From Castellaniella sp044508625 (GTDB taxonomy: Bacteria > Pseudomonadota > Gammaproteobacteria > Burkholderiales > Burkholderiaceae_B), in assembly GCA_044508625.1 (NCBI GenBank), contig JBIQHJ010000014.1:1-64000 (forward strand): DNA of 64,000 nt, written 5' to 3'. How positions within the stretch are numbered: the first letter of the stretch is position 1; each line of letters opens with the position of its first letter. Position numbers and translations under genes: made by a program. Below, in pieces: positions 7,256-17,553 of this stretch. The notes beneath the pieces are model-generated. The model saw only the letters and a program-made list of their open reading frames with translations. It was not told the DNA's origin and did no database searches.

Positions 7256-10204
7256 ATGGCGTCCAGCAAACCATCCCCATTCCTCACCCCTTCGCGGGCG
7301 GCGGATCTTTGCGGACTCGCGGTGCGCCTGGTCGCCTACTATCTGACGCCGCTGACGATCCTGCTCGGCGTCGCCGCGGCCATCCTCGCGCTGGACAATC
7401 TCTATCCCGCCTCCACCGGCACCCCGCTGGCGATCCGCGTCCTGCCCGACACCCAGGCGGCGCCGGCGGCCCCGGCCGAGGCGCTCGAGCTGCTGGATTC
7501 CGCCCCCACCCGCTACAAGGCCAGGCTCGCCGCCAAATCGGCCTGGTTCCTCGTGGAAATCCCCGCGAGCCCGGGCACGGCCGGGCTCCATGTGCTGAGC
7601 CTGCCCAATCCCTACATGCTGTCGCTGTCCTGCTGGGACGCGGCGGCGCCCTCGGCCAGGCCGATTGGCGCCCTGGCGGACGGCGCGGCGGGCGGCCAGC
7701 TCCATCGCGGGCTGCGCGGGCCGGACATCGGCCTCGAGGGCCTGGCGCGCCCCGGGCGCCTCGTCTGCGCGACCCGTCTGGCCGTCGCCGGCGAGATCTC
7801 GGCCAACCTCTGGGACGGCCGGGCGCTGGCCGAATCCACCACCCGGCTGGCGCGCGCCGTCGGCCTGGCCGAGGGCGGGCTGCTGACCGTCGCCCTGTTC
7901 ATCGCCATCATCGCCCTGACCAACCGGGAATGGATGTACATCCTCCTGGCCGCCTGGCTGGTCGGCAACCTGCGCCTGGGCGCCTGGGCCATGGGCTGGG
8001 ACACGCAGTGGGTCGGCCACGCGATTCCTCCCGAGTTCATCCCGGCGCTGCGCAAGGCCACCGCGGTCGCCTACTACATCCTCACCTGCAGCCTGTTCAC
8101 CCACCTGTTCGACCACAGCCTGGGCGCGACCGCCCGCGCCCAGGTGCTGCTGACGGTGCGCCTGAGCGCCGTCGCCCTGATCGCGGCGGCCTTCGCCCTG
8201 CCCTATGAATGGTTCCAGCCGGTGCTGTTCTTCGCGGCGTGGCTGGGCTCGGGGCTGATCACCGTCACGCTGCTCTACGCGCTGTTCCGTTCCCACTCGC
8301 GGATCTGGCTGTGGCACATCGCCGGCCTGTGCCTGGCCATGGCCACGCTGCTGCTGGGCCTGGTGATGATCGCCCTGGGCCAGCGCGACAGCATCGACAC
8401 GCTGATCGGCTCGGTCGTCCTGCTGCTGGCCAGCATCACGGTCGCCCTGGCCGCCGCCGAGCACATGCGCGAGGAACGCCAGAGCGGCTTTCGCGCGCGC
8501 AACGAGCTGATCGTGGCCGACAACCTGATGCCGTTCGGCCTGTTCACGCTGAACTCCAGCCACACCTTCGAGCACGCCAACGCCGTCATGCGCCAGAGCC
8601 TCGGGCTGGCCGAGGACCAGGACTACCATGGCCTGCCCTGGACCGACTTCTTTCCCGCCCAGGACTGGCACCAGGTCGCCCGCAACACCGAGCTGGGCAT
8701 CGAGACCGAGATCCGGATGCTCGAACACATCACGCGTCCGGGCCCGGCGCGCAGCTTCCTGCTGCGCGCGACGCTGGCGGGCGGCCAGGTCGAGGGCTCG
8801 CTGCAGGACATCAGCGCGCGCGCCGAGACGATCCGCAAGCTGCGCCTGATGGCGGAAAACGACCCGCTGACCGACGCGCTCAACCGGCGCGGGATCGAAA
8901 GCGCCACCGAGCAGTGCATCGCGCAACTGGTCAACGAGGGCACGCCCTGCGCGCTGGGCTTCCTCAGCCTCGACCACCTCAAGCACATCAACGACACCTT
9001 CGGCCACACTGCGGGCGACGAGCTGCTGCAGATGGTGTGCGAGCGCCTGAAATACTCGCTCAACGAAAGCCAGCGCCTGGGCCGCGTGGGCAGCGACGAA
9101 TTCGTCATCCTGTTCCCCAACCTGCGCGCCAGCGAGGCGCGGCACATCGGCCAGGACATCATCGACAGCCTGAACGGCTCGGCCCTGTACATCGGCAACC
9201 GCGCCTTCCAGATCAAGAGCGCGATGGGCATCATCGACATCCACCAGGACATGAATCCCAAGGATGCGATCTCGGCCGCCAGCCGCGCCTGCCGCGACGC
9301 GCGCAAGCAGCACACCGAGATCATGCTGTACGAGGAGAACGCCAGCGAGCTCTTCGACCACATCGAGGAGCTGCGCCTGTTCGACCAGCTCGAGGAGGGC
9401 AACAACCCGCGCGACATCTACCTCGAGATGCAGCCCATCGTCTCGCTCAAGCACCCCCTGCGCACGCTCAACGTCGAGATCCTGCTGCGCGCGCGCAGCT
9501 CGGACACGACCAGCATCAGCACCAGCAAGATCATCCAGGCGGCCGAGGACAACGGCATGATCAGCACCATCGACCGGTGGGTGTTCTCGGCCACCCTCGA
9601 GTGGATGTCGCGCCACCAGGGCAAGCTCTCGCGTACCCAGCAGGTCAACGTGAACCTCAGCGGCGTGTCACTGAACGACGACAAGTTCATCGACGTGCTG
9701 TTCGGCATCCTGAGCCATCACCCGCAGCTCACGCGCCGCCTGTGCATCGAGATCACCGAGGGCGTGGCGCTGCAGGACCTCGAACGCACCCGCCAGTTCA
9801 TGCGGCGCCTGCAGCGCATGGGCGCCAAGGTCGCGCTCGATGACTTCGGCGCGGGCTACACCTCGTTCTCGTACCTGAAAGAGCTGCCGGCCGACATCAT
9901 CAAGATCGACGGATCGCTGATCTGCGACATGATCAAGAGCGAGGCCAACATCGCGATCGTCAACAGCATCGTCGAGCTCGCCCACAACCTCGGCATGGAA
10001 TGCATCGCCGAATGGGTCGAGGACGTCCCGACGCTCGAGGCCCTCGTCAAGATGGGCGTGGACCACGTGCAGGGCCACATCCTGTCGGCCGCGCGCCCGC
10101 CCTCCGAGATCCTCGCCAGCGACACGATCCTGCCGCTGATCGCCGACGACCGGGCCAGGGCCTTCATCCAGGCCCTGTCGGACGCGCGCGAAAACGTCGC
10201 CTGA
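7256..10204 (+). CDS. Membrane GGDEF/EAL protein with 7TMR-DISM-like sensor; degenerate cyclase, probably active c-di-GMP phosphodiesterase
   Basis: About 982 residues. A first TM segment is followed by a ~170-aa extracytoplasmic region, then about seven TM helices (from about residue 200), a PAS-like linker, GGDEF and EAL domains. The cyclase signature is GSDEF rather than GGDEF, and the first metal Asp of the DxD motif is Ser (SLDHLKHIND), so cyclase activity is doubtful. The EAL domain keeps its set: E of EILLR, N of NVNLSG, E of CIEITEG, ALDDFGAGYTS, K of IIKIDG, the Glu of AEWVE and Q of VQGH. Start chosen at ATG 7256; an in-frame GTG at 7211 is possible. Neither has a clear ribosome site. 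No neighbour indicates the signal sensed. Confidence 0.85.
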   Translation: MASSKPSPFLTPSRAADLCGLAVRLVAYYLTPLTILLGVAAAILALDNLYPASTGTPLAIRVLPDTQAAPAAPAEALELLDSAPTRYKARLAAKSAWFLVEIPASPGTAGLHVLSLPNPYMLSLSCWDAAAPSARPIGALADGAAGGQLHRGLRGPDIGLEGLARPGRLVCATRLAVAGEISANLWDGRALAESTTRLARAVGLAEGGLLTVALFIAIIALTNREWMYILLAAWLVGNLRLGAWAMGWDTQWVGHAIPPEFIPALRKATAVAYYILTCSLFTHLFDHSLGATARAQVLLTVRLSAVALIAAAFALPYEWFQPVLFFAAWLGSGLITVTLLYALFRSHSRIWLWHIAGLCLAMATLLLGLVMIALGQRDSIDTLIGSVVLLLASITVALAAAEHMREERQSGFRARNELIVADNLMPFGLFTLNSSHTFEHANAVMRQSLGLAEDQDYHGLPWTDFFPAQDWHQVARNTELGIETEIRMLEHITRPGPARSFLLRATLAGGQVEGSLQDISARAETIRKLRLMAENDPLTDALNRRGIESATEQCIAQLVNEGTPCALGFLSLDHLKHINDTFGHTAGDELLQMVCERLKYSLNESQRLGRVGSDEFVILFPNLRASEARHIGQDIIDSLNGSALYIGNRAFQIKSAMGIIDIHQDMNPKDAISAASRACRDARKQHTEIMLYEENASELFDHIEELRLFDQLEEGNNPRDIYLEMQPIVSLKHPLRTLNVEILLRARSSDTTSISTSKIIQAAEDNGMISTIDRWVFSATLEWMSRHQGKLSRTQQVNVNLSGVSLNDDKFIDVLFGILSHHPQLTRRLCIEITEGVALQDLERTRQFMRRLQRMGAKVALDDFGAGYTSFSYLKELPADIIKIDGSLICDMIKSEANIAIVNSIVELAHNLGMECIAEWVEDVPTLEALVKMGVDHVQGHILSAARPPSEILASDTILPLIADDRARAFIQALSDARENVA

Positions 10205-10263
10205 CCACTGCCGCCATAGCGCCCGGCCGGCGCCGGGAGGCGGCCCCCTCTTGCGGCCGGGCC

Positions 10264-11631
10264 CTACAGCTCTCCGTACGAGTGCAGGCCCGAGAGGAAC
10301 ATGTTCACGCCGAGGAAGGCAAAGCTCGTCACCAGCAGCCCGCCCAGGGCCCAGTAGGCGGCCATGGTGCCGCGCAGGCCCTTCATCAGGCGCATGTGCA
10401 GCCAGGCCGCGTAGTTCAGCCAGACGATCAGCGCCCAGGTTTCCTTGGGGTCCCACTGCCAGTACGTGCCCCAGGCGTCGGCCGCCCACAGCGCGCCCAG
10501 GATGGTGGCCACGGTAAAGAACGCGAAGCCGACGGCGATGGCGCGATACATGATGTCGTCGAGGATCTCGAGCGAAGGCAGGCGGCGCGCGATCGGCGCG
10601 CGCAGGGCGAGGATGCCGCCCACGATCAGCGCGCCGATGCCGAAATACAGCATCCAGGTCGCCGACAGCTCGCGCGAGCCGAACACCATGGGCTCGGCGC
10701 ACAGGACCGCCCCGAGGAGGAAGACCGGGATCAGCCGGCGCCACTGCGCGGTTTCCCCGTGCTCTTTGACGAGGTAGGCAAAGCCCACCATCGCGGCCAG
10801 GCTGAAGGTGCCGTAGCCGATGAAATTCGCCGGCACGTGGAGCTTCATCCACCAGCTCTTGAGGGCCGGCACCAGCGGCTGGATCTGATAGGCCTCGCGG
10901 GTGAAGGAATACCACAGCAGGAACACCACGGCGGAGCTGATCACCAGCAGCACGAAGCCGCCCAGCGCGCGCGTGGCGTAGCGGCGCTCGTAGTACAGGT
11001 AGAACAGCGCCGTGATCAGCGAGAACAGGACGAAGACCTCGTAGAGATTGCTGACCGGGATGTGGCCGATGTCCGGGCCCAGCAGGTGGCCTTCGCGCCA
11101 GCGCACCAGCAGGCCCGTGACGCCGGCATACACCGCGCCCCAGGTCAGCACCGAACCCACCCACGCGGCCGTGCGGCTGGCGAAGCCGATCCAGTAGCTG
11201 ACCGTGGCCAGGGCGAACAGGGCGCACATCCACAGGATCGCCGACTGCGAGGACAGCAGGTATTTCAGCAGGAAGTTCGTCTCGGCCCGCCCCAGGTCGC
11301 CCTGCAGCAGCACGCCCGTCGGGCTGTAGAGCCAGATCGCCAGCAGGGCCGACAGGCCGCTGGCGATCATCAGCGCGCGCAAGGGCCGCCACAGCCAGGC
11401 CATCCAGGAAAAGAGGCCGACCGCGCCCACCAGGATGACCTTTTCGTAATAATCCATGAACTGGCCGTAGGAGGCGAACACGTAGGCCGCGCCCACCGCC
11501 AGGACGAGGAAGAACGCGACATCGGACCAGTCGGGACGGCCGCGCCGGCCGCGGCGGTCGCCGCTGGAGGACATGGCGTCCTCCCAGGTGGGCAGGTTCG
11601 AACGGACGACGGTTTCATTCATGACGATCAC
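10264..11631 (-). CDS. resC: System II cytochrome c maturation protein CcsA/ResC (often annotated CcsB), haem handling
   Basis: Polytopic membrane protein that exports and presents haem for covalent attachment to apocytochromes c, together with ResB. The family WWD motif is present near the C-terminus as WGTYWQWDPKETWAL, followed by WLNYAAWLHMR. Conserved haem-ligand histidines fall in the surrounding TM helices. The frame starts at GTG 11631 with a 4-bp overlap on the resB stop (GTGA); ATG 11622 is an alternative. It is 455 aa with an N-terminal cytoplasmic extension. It ends near a convergent GGDEF/EAL gene. Confidence 0.92.
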   Translation of the reverse strand: MIVMNETVVRSNLPTWEDAMSSSGDRRGRRGRPDWSDVAFFLVLAVGAAYVFASYGQFMDYYEKVILVGAVGLFSWMAWLWRPLRALMIASGLSALLAIWLYSPTGVLLQGDLGRAETNFLLKYLLSSQSAILWMCALFALATVSYWIGFASRTAAWVGSVLTWGAVYAGVTGLLVRWREGHLLGPDIGHIPVSNLYEVFVLFSLITALFYLYYERRYATRALGGFVLLVISSAVVFLLWYSFTREAYQIQPLVPALKSWWMKLHVPANFIGYGTFSLAAMVGFAYLVKEHGETAQWRRLIPVFLLGAVLCAEPMVFGSRELSATWMLYFGIGALIVGGILALRAPIARRLPSLEILDDIMYRAIAVGFAFFTVATILGALWAADAWGTYWQWDPKETWALIVWLNYAAWLHMRLMKGLRGTMAAYWALGGLLVTSFAFLGVNMFLSGLHSYGEL

Positions 11632-13685
11632 CCCTTGTCTCCAGGGCCCGTGCCCTGGGCGAACAGGCGCTGCAAGGCGCCCTTGAGCCGCTGGAACTCA
11701 TGGTCGAAATCCAGCGTGCGCCGCTGGGAGGTCATGGCGGCGAGCAATTCGCTGCCCCCGGCCTCCGGACGGATCCATACCCAGACACGCCGCTCGCGGA
11801 TGTAGAACATGGAAAACACCCCGATCACCAGCAGGATGCACCCCAGGTAGACGGTGGTCTTGCCCGGGCTGCGGGCCACCTGGAAGACGCTCGCCTGGAC
11901 CTGGTCGAATCCGCTGAGCTGCAGGGCCACCGGCGCCGGATAATCCGGCAGGCTGGTCAGCCCCAGGACCGCCAGGCGCATCCACTGGACCTCGCGCTCG
12001 CCGCCCGCGCCCTGGTAGTCCACGGGCGGCTCGCCCGCCCGCCGGCGCACGGCATCGCGCAGCTCGGTGAGGCTCAACTGGATCATCGGGACGGCGAAAT
12101 TCAGGATCTTTTCCCGCTCCGCCTCGGGTGCCGATTCCAGTATGCCATTGAAACCGCGCTCGGAAAACGTCTGCAAGGCGCCGCGCGCCGCCTGGAAGAG
12201 CAGCTCGCGCTGCTCGCCCTCGGGCGCGTTGCGCTCGGCGAAATGGCGGGCCGCCTCCTCGCGCAGGGCCGGATCGGCCAGCGCCCGGCGCAACCGCATG
12301 AACTCGCCCATGGTGCCCTGCGCGTCCACCGGGATGCGCAGGTAGCGGTAGGCCTCGGAGGCGTCGCGCCGCATCCCCATCAGGAACACCGGGAAGCCAT
12401 CGACCTCCACCGGCAGCATGTAGTTGTTGAATTCGTGCGCCTGGCCATCGGCGCCGATCACCCGGTACTGCACGCTGGGCCCCACGTTGCGCAGGCCGTC
12501 GTTGCGCGGGCGCGCGGCGCTGCCGGTGACGGCCGCGACGTGCCCGGCCACGCCGGAGGGCTGCGGCAGGGCGCCGTCGCCCATGTTCTCGACGTTGATC
12601 ACCCGCAGCCCGGTGAAATCGACCTTGAACGCGGCGGCGCCGCTGCCCAGCGAGATCTCCTGGCCCACCGTCCCCGCGACGTCGGCCGGCGCGCCCTTGC
12701 CGTCCAGCGGCCAGGCGCGCAGCCTCAGGGCGCTGCCGCCGTCGTCGAAGCTGGACTGGTAGACCGTCACGCCCTTGTAGCGCAGGGGCTCGTTGACCCG
12801 GATCGTCCGCTCGAAGCGCTCGCCCGTCGCCAGGTCGGTGACCTCGACGTCGCTGCGGAAATCGCTGGGCATGCCGGTGTCGTAGTAGTCCACGTAGAAG
12901 CGCTCGAGCTTGAGCGAGAAGGGCAGCGGCTGCAGCAGCACGCCCTGGCCGGAGGACACGATGCCCATGCTGCTCTGCTTGCCGTCGGGCACCAGCATGT
13001 TGGCGCGGAAGCTCGGATTGCGCGCCGGCAGCCGCCCCGATTCCGGCACGTCGGCGATCAGCATGTTGTCGGTGATCGGATGCTTGTCGAGCAGCCAGAC
13101 CTGCAGGCGCACCGGCAGCTCGCTGTCGAGCAGCCCGCCCAGGCAGATCACGACGATGGCGACGTGGGCAAAGATGTAGCCCAGGCGATTGGCGCCGCCC
13201 TTTTTCGCGGCGACCATGAGGCTGTCGCCGTCCTCGCGGATGCGGTAGCGGAAGCCCTGCTCGCGCAGCAGCGCGCCGACTTTCCGGCTGGCCTGCCCCA
13301 CGTCGTCGCCGGCCCGCAGCTCGACCCGGTGGTGGAAGGCGCGCAGGCTGGATCCGCGCACGTATTCGCGGAAGGAACGCGCGTCGCGGATCATCTTGGG
13401 GGCGTTGCGCAGCACGCACAGGCTGGTGGACACCACCAGGAACCCCATGATCAGCAGGAACCACCAACTGTTGTAGATGTGCCAGATCGAGAACCGGTCG
13501 AAGACCGCGAACCAGAACGGCCCGAACTGGTCGACGTAGGTATTGGCCGCCTGGTTCTGGGGCAGGACCGTGCCGATGAGGCTCGCCACGCAAATGAAGA
13601 CCAGCAGGCTGATGGCGAAGCGCATCGAGCCCAGCAGCTCGATCACGTCCGCGCCTCGCACACGAAAACTGGAAGTCGGCTTCAC
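11628..13685 (-). CDS. resB: System II cytochrome c biogenesis protein ResB/Ccs1
   Basis: Membrane partner of ResC in periplasmic cytochrome c assembly. The 685-aa protein has a short cytoplasmic start, TM helices at ELLGSMRFAISLLVFICVAS and around the SWWFLLIMGFL stretch, a third near SPGYIFAHVAIVVICLGG, a large periplasmic domain, and a last TM (TTVYLGCILLVIGVF). The start is a GTG at 13685 without a strong ribosome site. A hairpin with a T-run lies just upstream (see terminator at 13703-13743), so expression may depend on readthrough. It is translationally coupled to resC. The adjacent cytochrome c4, bc1 and cytochrome c peroxidase genes encode likely client proteins. Confidence 0.92.
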   Translation of the reverse strand: MKPTSSFRVRGADVIELLGSMRFAISLLVFICVASLIGTVLPQNQAANTYVDQFGPFWFAVFDRFSIWHIYNSWWFLLIMGFLVVSTSLCVLRNAPKMIRDARSFREYVRGSSLRAFHHRVELRAGDDVGQASRKVGALLREQGFRYRIREDGDSLMVAAKKGGANRLGYIFAHVAIVVICLGGLLDSELPVRLQVWLLDKHPITDNMLIADVPESGRLPARNPSFRANMLVPDGKQSSMGIVSSGQGVLLQPLPFSLKLERFYVDYYDTGMPSDFRSDVEVTDLATGERFERTIRVNEPLRYKGVTVYQSSFDDGGSALRLRAWPLDGKGAPADVAGTVGQEISLGSGAAAFKVDFTGLRVINVENMGDGALPQPSGVAGHVAAVTGSAARPRNDGLRNVGPSVQYRVIGADGQAHEFNNYMLPVEVDGFPVFLMGMRRDASEAYRYLRIPVDAQGTMGEFMRLRRALADPALREEAARHFAERNAPEGEQRELLFQAARGALQTFSERGFNGILESAPEAEREKILNFAVPMIQLSLTELRDAVRRRAGEPPVDYQGAGGEREVQWMRLAVLGLTSLPDYPAPVALQLSGFDQVQASVFQVARSPGKTTVYLGCILLVIGVFSMFYIRERRVWVWIRPEAGGSELLAAMTSQRRTLDFDHEFQRLKGALQRLFAQGTGPGDKG

Positions 13686-13702
13686 GGCAATCCGATTCTG
13701 CG

Positions 13703-13743
13703 AAAAAAAGGGGGTGCGCTCGCGCGTGCCCCCTCGATTTTTT
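13703..13743 (-). terminator. Intrinsic (bidirectional-looking) terminator between cytochrome c4 and resB
   Basis: A 10-bp stem (13710-13719 with 13724-13733, two G-U pairs) with a TCGC loop is flanked by seven A on the left and a TCGATTTTTT run on the right. On the minus strand it follows the cytochrome c4 gene and ends in seven T, only 17 bp before the resB GTG. It therefore ends c4 transcription or acts as an attenuator for resBC. Confidence 0.75.
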
Positions 13744-13824
13744 ATATGTCAATCAAAAGACGATACATCGGATCGCGTCCGGGCCTCCCGATAACCCTGG
13801 CCGCAACGCGGAAACGTCCCCGGC

Positions 13825-14520
13825 CTAGCGCAGGCCCGCGGCGTAGTCGGCCACGGCGGCGATGTCCTTGTCGTTCATCCTGTCGGCGATGTCGTGCATG
13901 ATCTCGTTGGCCCGGTCGCCGGCGCGGAAAAGCTTGAGCTGGTCGGCGAGGTACTCGGGATGCTGTCCGGCCAGGCGCGGGAACTCGCCCGGCACGCCGG
14001 CCCCGTTGGCCGAGTGGCAGGCGGCACAGGCCGGCACCTTGCGGTCGGCCAGGCCGGCGCGCCAGATGTGCTGGCCGCGTTCCATCGTGCCCTCGTTGGT
14101 CGCCGTCGCGGCCGTGGCCGGATCGAGCTTTTGCAGCGACAGGTACAGGGCGACGTTCTGGATGTCCTCGGGGGTCAGGCCGGCGGCGATCGCCGTCATG
14201 ATCGAATCGGCCCCCTCGTGGCCGCGCCGCACCGCGGGCTTGTCGCCCTTTTTCTGGAAATCGGCGAGCTGCTTGGCGATGTACTCGTGCGGCATCGCCG
14301 CGAGGTTGGGATTCATGGGAATGGTGCTGTTGCCCCCCTCGCCATGGCAGGTCACACAGGCCAGCACGCCGCGCGCCGCGTCGCCGTTGACGAAGAGCTG
14401 CTCGCCGGCGGCGGCGTCGGGCCGGGCGACCCCGGCATCGGCGGCAAAGGCAAGGCTCGAGACGGCGCCAGCGAAAACCAGGCCGGTGGCCATGACCATT
14501 CTGGAGAGCATGCGATTCAT
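13825..14520 (-). CDS. Dihaem cytochrome c4
   Basis: Periplasmic electron carrier between the bc1 complex and terminal oxidases. A signal peptide (about 1-25, ending in SLAFAAD) precedes two class I haem c sites, CVTCH in the N-terminal half and CAACH in the C-terminal half. Each half has a downstream Met candidate ligand. Length of 231 aa including signal fits c4. ATG 14520 was chosen because it gives a normal signal peptide and has GAGGAC upstream; the longer frame adds an implausible extension. It diverges from engB; resBC lies downstream and encodes the machinery that would attach its haems. Confidence 0.93.
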   Translation of the reverse strand: MNRMLSRMVMATGLVFAGAVSSLAFAADAGVARPDAAAGEQLFVNGDAARGVLACVTCHGEGGNSTIPMNPNLAAMPHEYIAKQLADFQKKGDKPAVRRGHEGADSIMTAIAAGLTPEDIQNVALYLSLQKLDPATAATATNEGTMERGQHIWRAGLADRKVPACAACHSANGAGVPGEFPRLAGQHPEYLADQLKLFRAGDRANEIMHDIADRMNDKDIAAVADYAAGLR

Positions 14521-14670
14521 GAAGTCCTCGATTGTTATTCGATCACGGCGCAGCGCGGCGCCACCGTGCGCGCCGGCGATCCGCCCGATACGCAAACGAA
14601 AGGGCGGCGCAACAGGTTCAATTCGAAATTATACAATAGCCGTTGATCACCACTGAGAGCGCCCCCAGCC

Positions 14671-15294
14671 GTGTCCCTCCTGCATCGCGCCCGCTTCACG
14701 GTTTCGGCCGCCCGCCTCGACCAGCTCCCCCCGCCGACGACCGCCGAGGTCTGCTTCGCCGGGCGCTCGAACTCGGGCAAGTCCTCGGCGATCAACGCGC
14801 TGGCGAACCAGCGCCGGCTGGCGTTCTCCAGCAAGACGCCGGGCCGCACGCGGCTGATCAACCTGTTCGGCATCCCCGATCCCGTCGAGGAGGGCGCCTG
14901 GCTGGGATTCCTGGTCGACCTGCCGGGCTACGGCTACGCCGCGGTCGACAAGGCCGCGCGCGAGGAATGGGCCGAGGTGCTGGGAGGCTATCTGCACCAG
15001 CGCGCCTCGCTCGCGGGGGTGGTGCTGGTGATCGACATCCGGCGCGGGGTCACCGACCTCGACCGGCGGCTGGCGCGCTGGATCGCCCTGCGCGGCCTGC
15101 CCACCCTGGCCCTGCTGACCAAGGCCGACAAGCTGCCCTACGGCCAGCGGCTGCGGGCCGCCGCCCAGGTGCGCAAGGACCTGGCCGAGATCGGCACCCT
15201 CGTCGCGCTGCCCTTCTCGGCCACCCACCGGATCGGCCTGGACGAGGCCGCCGCCCACATCGAAAACTGGATTTCACCAAAGGTCGTTCCATGA
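14671..15294 (+). CDS. engB: Ribosome biogenesis GTP-binding protein EngB (YihA/YsxC)
   Basis: Essential P-loop GTPase that assists large-subunit assembly. The 207-residue protein shows G1 GRSNSGKSSAINAL, G2 around SKTPGRTRLIN, G3 DLPGYGYA, G4 TKADKL and G5 near LPFSATHRIG. The start codon is GTG at 14671. It overlaps hemB by 4 bp (ATGA). The divergent partner is cytochrome c4, an arrangement shared with Bordetella/Burkholderia-type genomes. Confidence 0.95.
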   Translation: MSLLHRARFTVSAARLDQLPPPTTAEVCFAGRSNSGKSSAINALANQRRLAFSSKTPGRTRLINLFGIPDPVEEGAWLGFLVDLPGYGYAAVDKAAREEWAEVLGGYLHQRASLAGVVLVIDIRRGVTDLDRRLARWIALRGLPTLALLTKADKLPYGQRLRAAAQVRKDLAEIGTLVALPFSATHRIGLDEAAAHIENWISPKVVP

Positions 15295-16307
15295 CGAGAT
15301 TCCTGCCCCACACCGATTTCCCCAACGTCCGCCTGCGCCGCAACCGGCGCGACGCCTTCTCGCGCCGCCTGGTGCGCGAGAACGCCCTGTCGACCGACGA
15401 CCTGATCTATCCGGTGTTCGTCTGCGAGGGTCAAAAGGTGCGCGATCCCGTCGCTTCGATGCCCGAGGTCGTGCGCCACTCGCCCGACGAGCTGCTGCGC
15501 ACCGCCGAGGAATGCCTGGCCCTGGGCATCCCGGTGCTGGCCCTGTTCCCGCACATCGACCCGGCGCTCAAGACCCCGGACGGCATCGAGGCCACCAACC
15601 CCGACGGCCTCATCCCGCGCACGGTCGCGCTGCTGAAATCCCGCTATCCCGAGCTGGGCGTGCTGACCGACGTGGCGCTGGACCCGTACACCAGCCACGG
15701 CCAGGACGGGCTGATCGACGAGCAGGGCCAGCTCCTGAACGAACCCACGGTCGAGGTCCTGGTGCGCCAGGCCCTGGCCCACGCCCAGGCCGGCGTCGAC
15801 ATCGTCGCCCCCAGCGACATGATGGACGGCCGGATCGGCGCCGTGCGCCGGGCGCTGGACGGCCAGGGCCGCATCCACACGCGCATCATGGCCTATTCCG
15901 CCAAGTACGCCAGCGCCTTCTACGGCCCCTTCCGCGACGCCGTCGGCTCGGCGGCGAGCCTGGGCGCCGCCGACAAGGCGACCTACCAGATGGACCCGGC
16001 CAACCGGCTCGAGGCCCTGCGCGAGGTCGCCGCCGACATCCGCGAGGGCGCCGACATGGTCATGGTCAAGCCGGGCCTGCCCTACCTGGACGTCCTGCGC
16101 GAGGTCAAGGACGCCTTCGGCATGCCGACCTACGCCTACCAGGTCAGCGGCGAATACGCCATGATCAAGGCCGCCTCGGCCAATGGCTGGCTGGACCACG
16201 ACAAGGTCATGATGGAATCCCTGCTGGCGTTCAAGCGCGCCGGCGGCGACGGCATCCTGACGTATTTCGCCATGGCGGCCGCGCGCAGGCTGCGCGAGGG
16301 GCGCTGA
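15291..16307 (+). CDS. hemB: Delta-aminolevulinic acid dehydratase (porphobilinogen synthase)
   Basis: Condenses two ALA molecules to porphobilinogen in haem synthesis. The 338-aa protein has the Schiff-base lysine regions (SAKYASAFYGPFRDA and MVKPGLPYLD) and QMDPANRLEAL. The metal region reads DVALDPYTSHGQDG and lacks the cysteine triad of zinc enzymes, which points to the Mg/K-dependent class. The ATG at 15291 overlaps the engB stop. Placement beside resBC and cytochrome c4 makes this a haem/cytochrome neighbourhood. Confidence 0.96.
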   Translation: MTRFLPHTDFPNVRLRRNRRDAFSRRLVRENALSTDDLIYPVFVCEGQKVRDPVASMPEVVRHSPDELLRTAEECLALGIPVLALFPHIDPALKTPDGIEATNPDGLIPRTVALLKSRYPELGVLTDVALDPYTSHGQDGLIDEQGQLLNEPTVEVLVRQALAHAQAGVDIVAPSDMMDGRIGAVRRALDGQGRIHTRIMAYSAKYASAFYGPFRDAVGSAASLGAADKATYQMDPANRLEALREVAADIREGADMVMVKPGLPYLDVLREVKDAFGMPTYAYQVSGEYAMIKAASANGWLDHDKVMMESLLAFKRAGGDGILTYFAMAAARRLREGR

Positions 16308-16353
16308 GGCCGACGGCCCATCCCGCCAGGCGCGGCAGGAATCAGACGCCGCC

Positions 16354-17505
<1,152 letters not shown>

Positions 17506-17553
17506 AGAACTCCCGCCAGCATCCACTCAAGGATTCCAATCGAGGACAAAGGA

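Noticed and set aside
10205..10263. GC-rich inverted repeat between the convergent GGDEF/EAL and resC genes as an intrinsic terminator
   Set aside because: Pairing is possible but imperfect and there is no T-run on either strand.
14596..14670. Sigma-70 promoters in the cytochrome c4/engB divergent gap
   Set aside because: TATAAT-like sequences occur near 14628-14635 on both strands, but no acceptable -35 at normal spacing was found.
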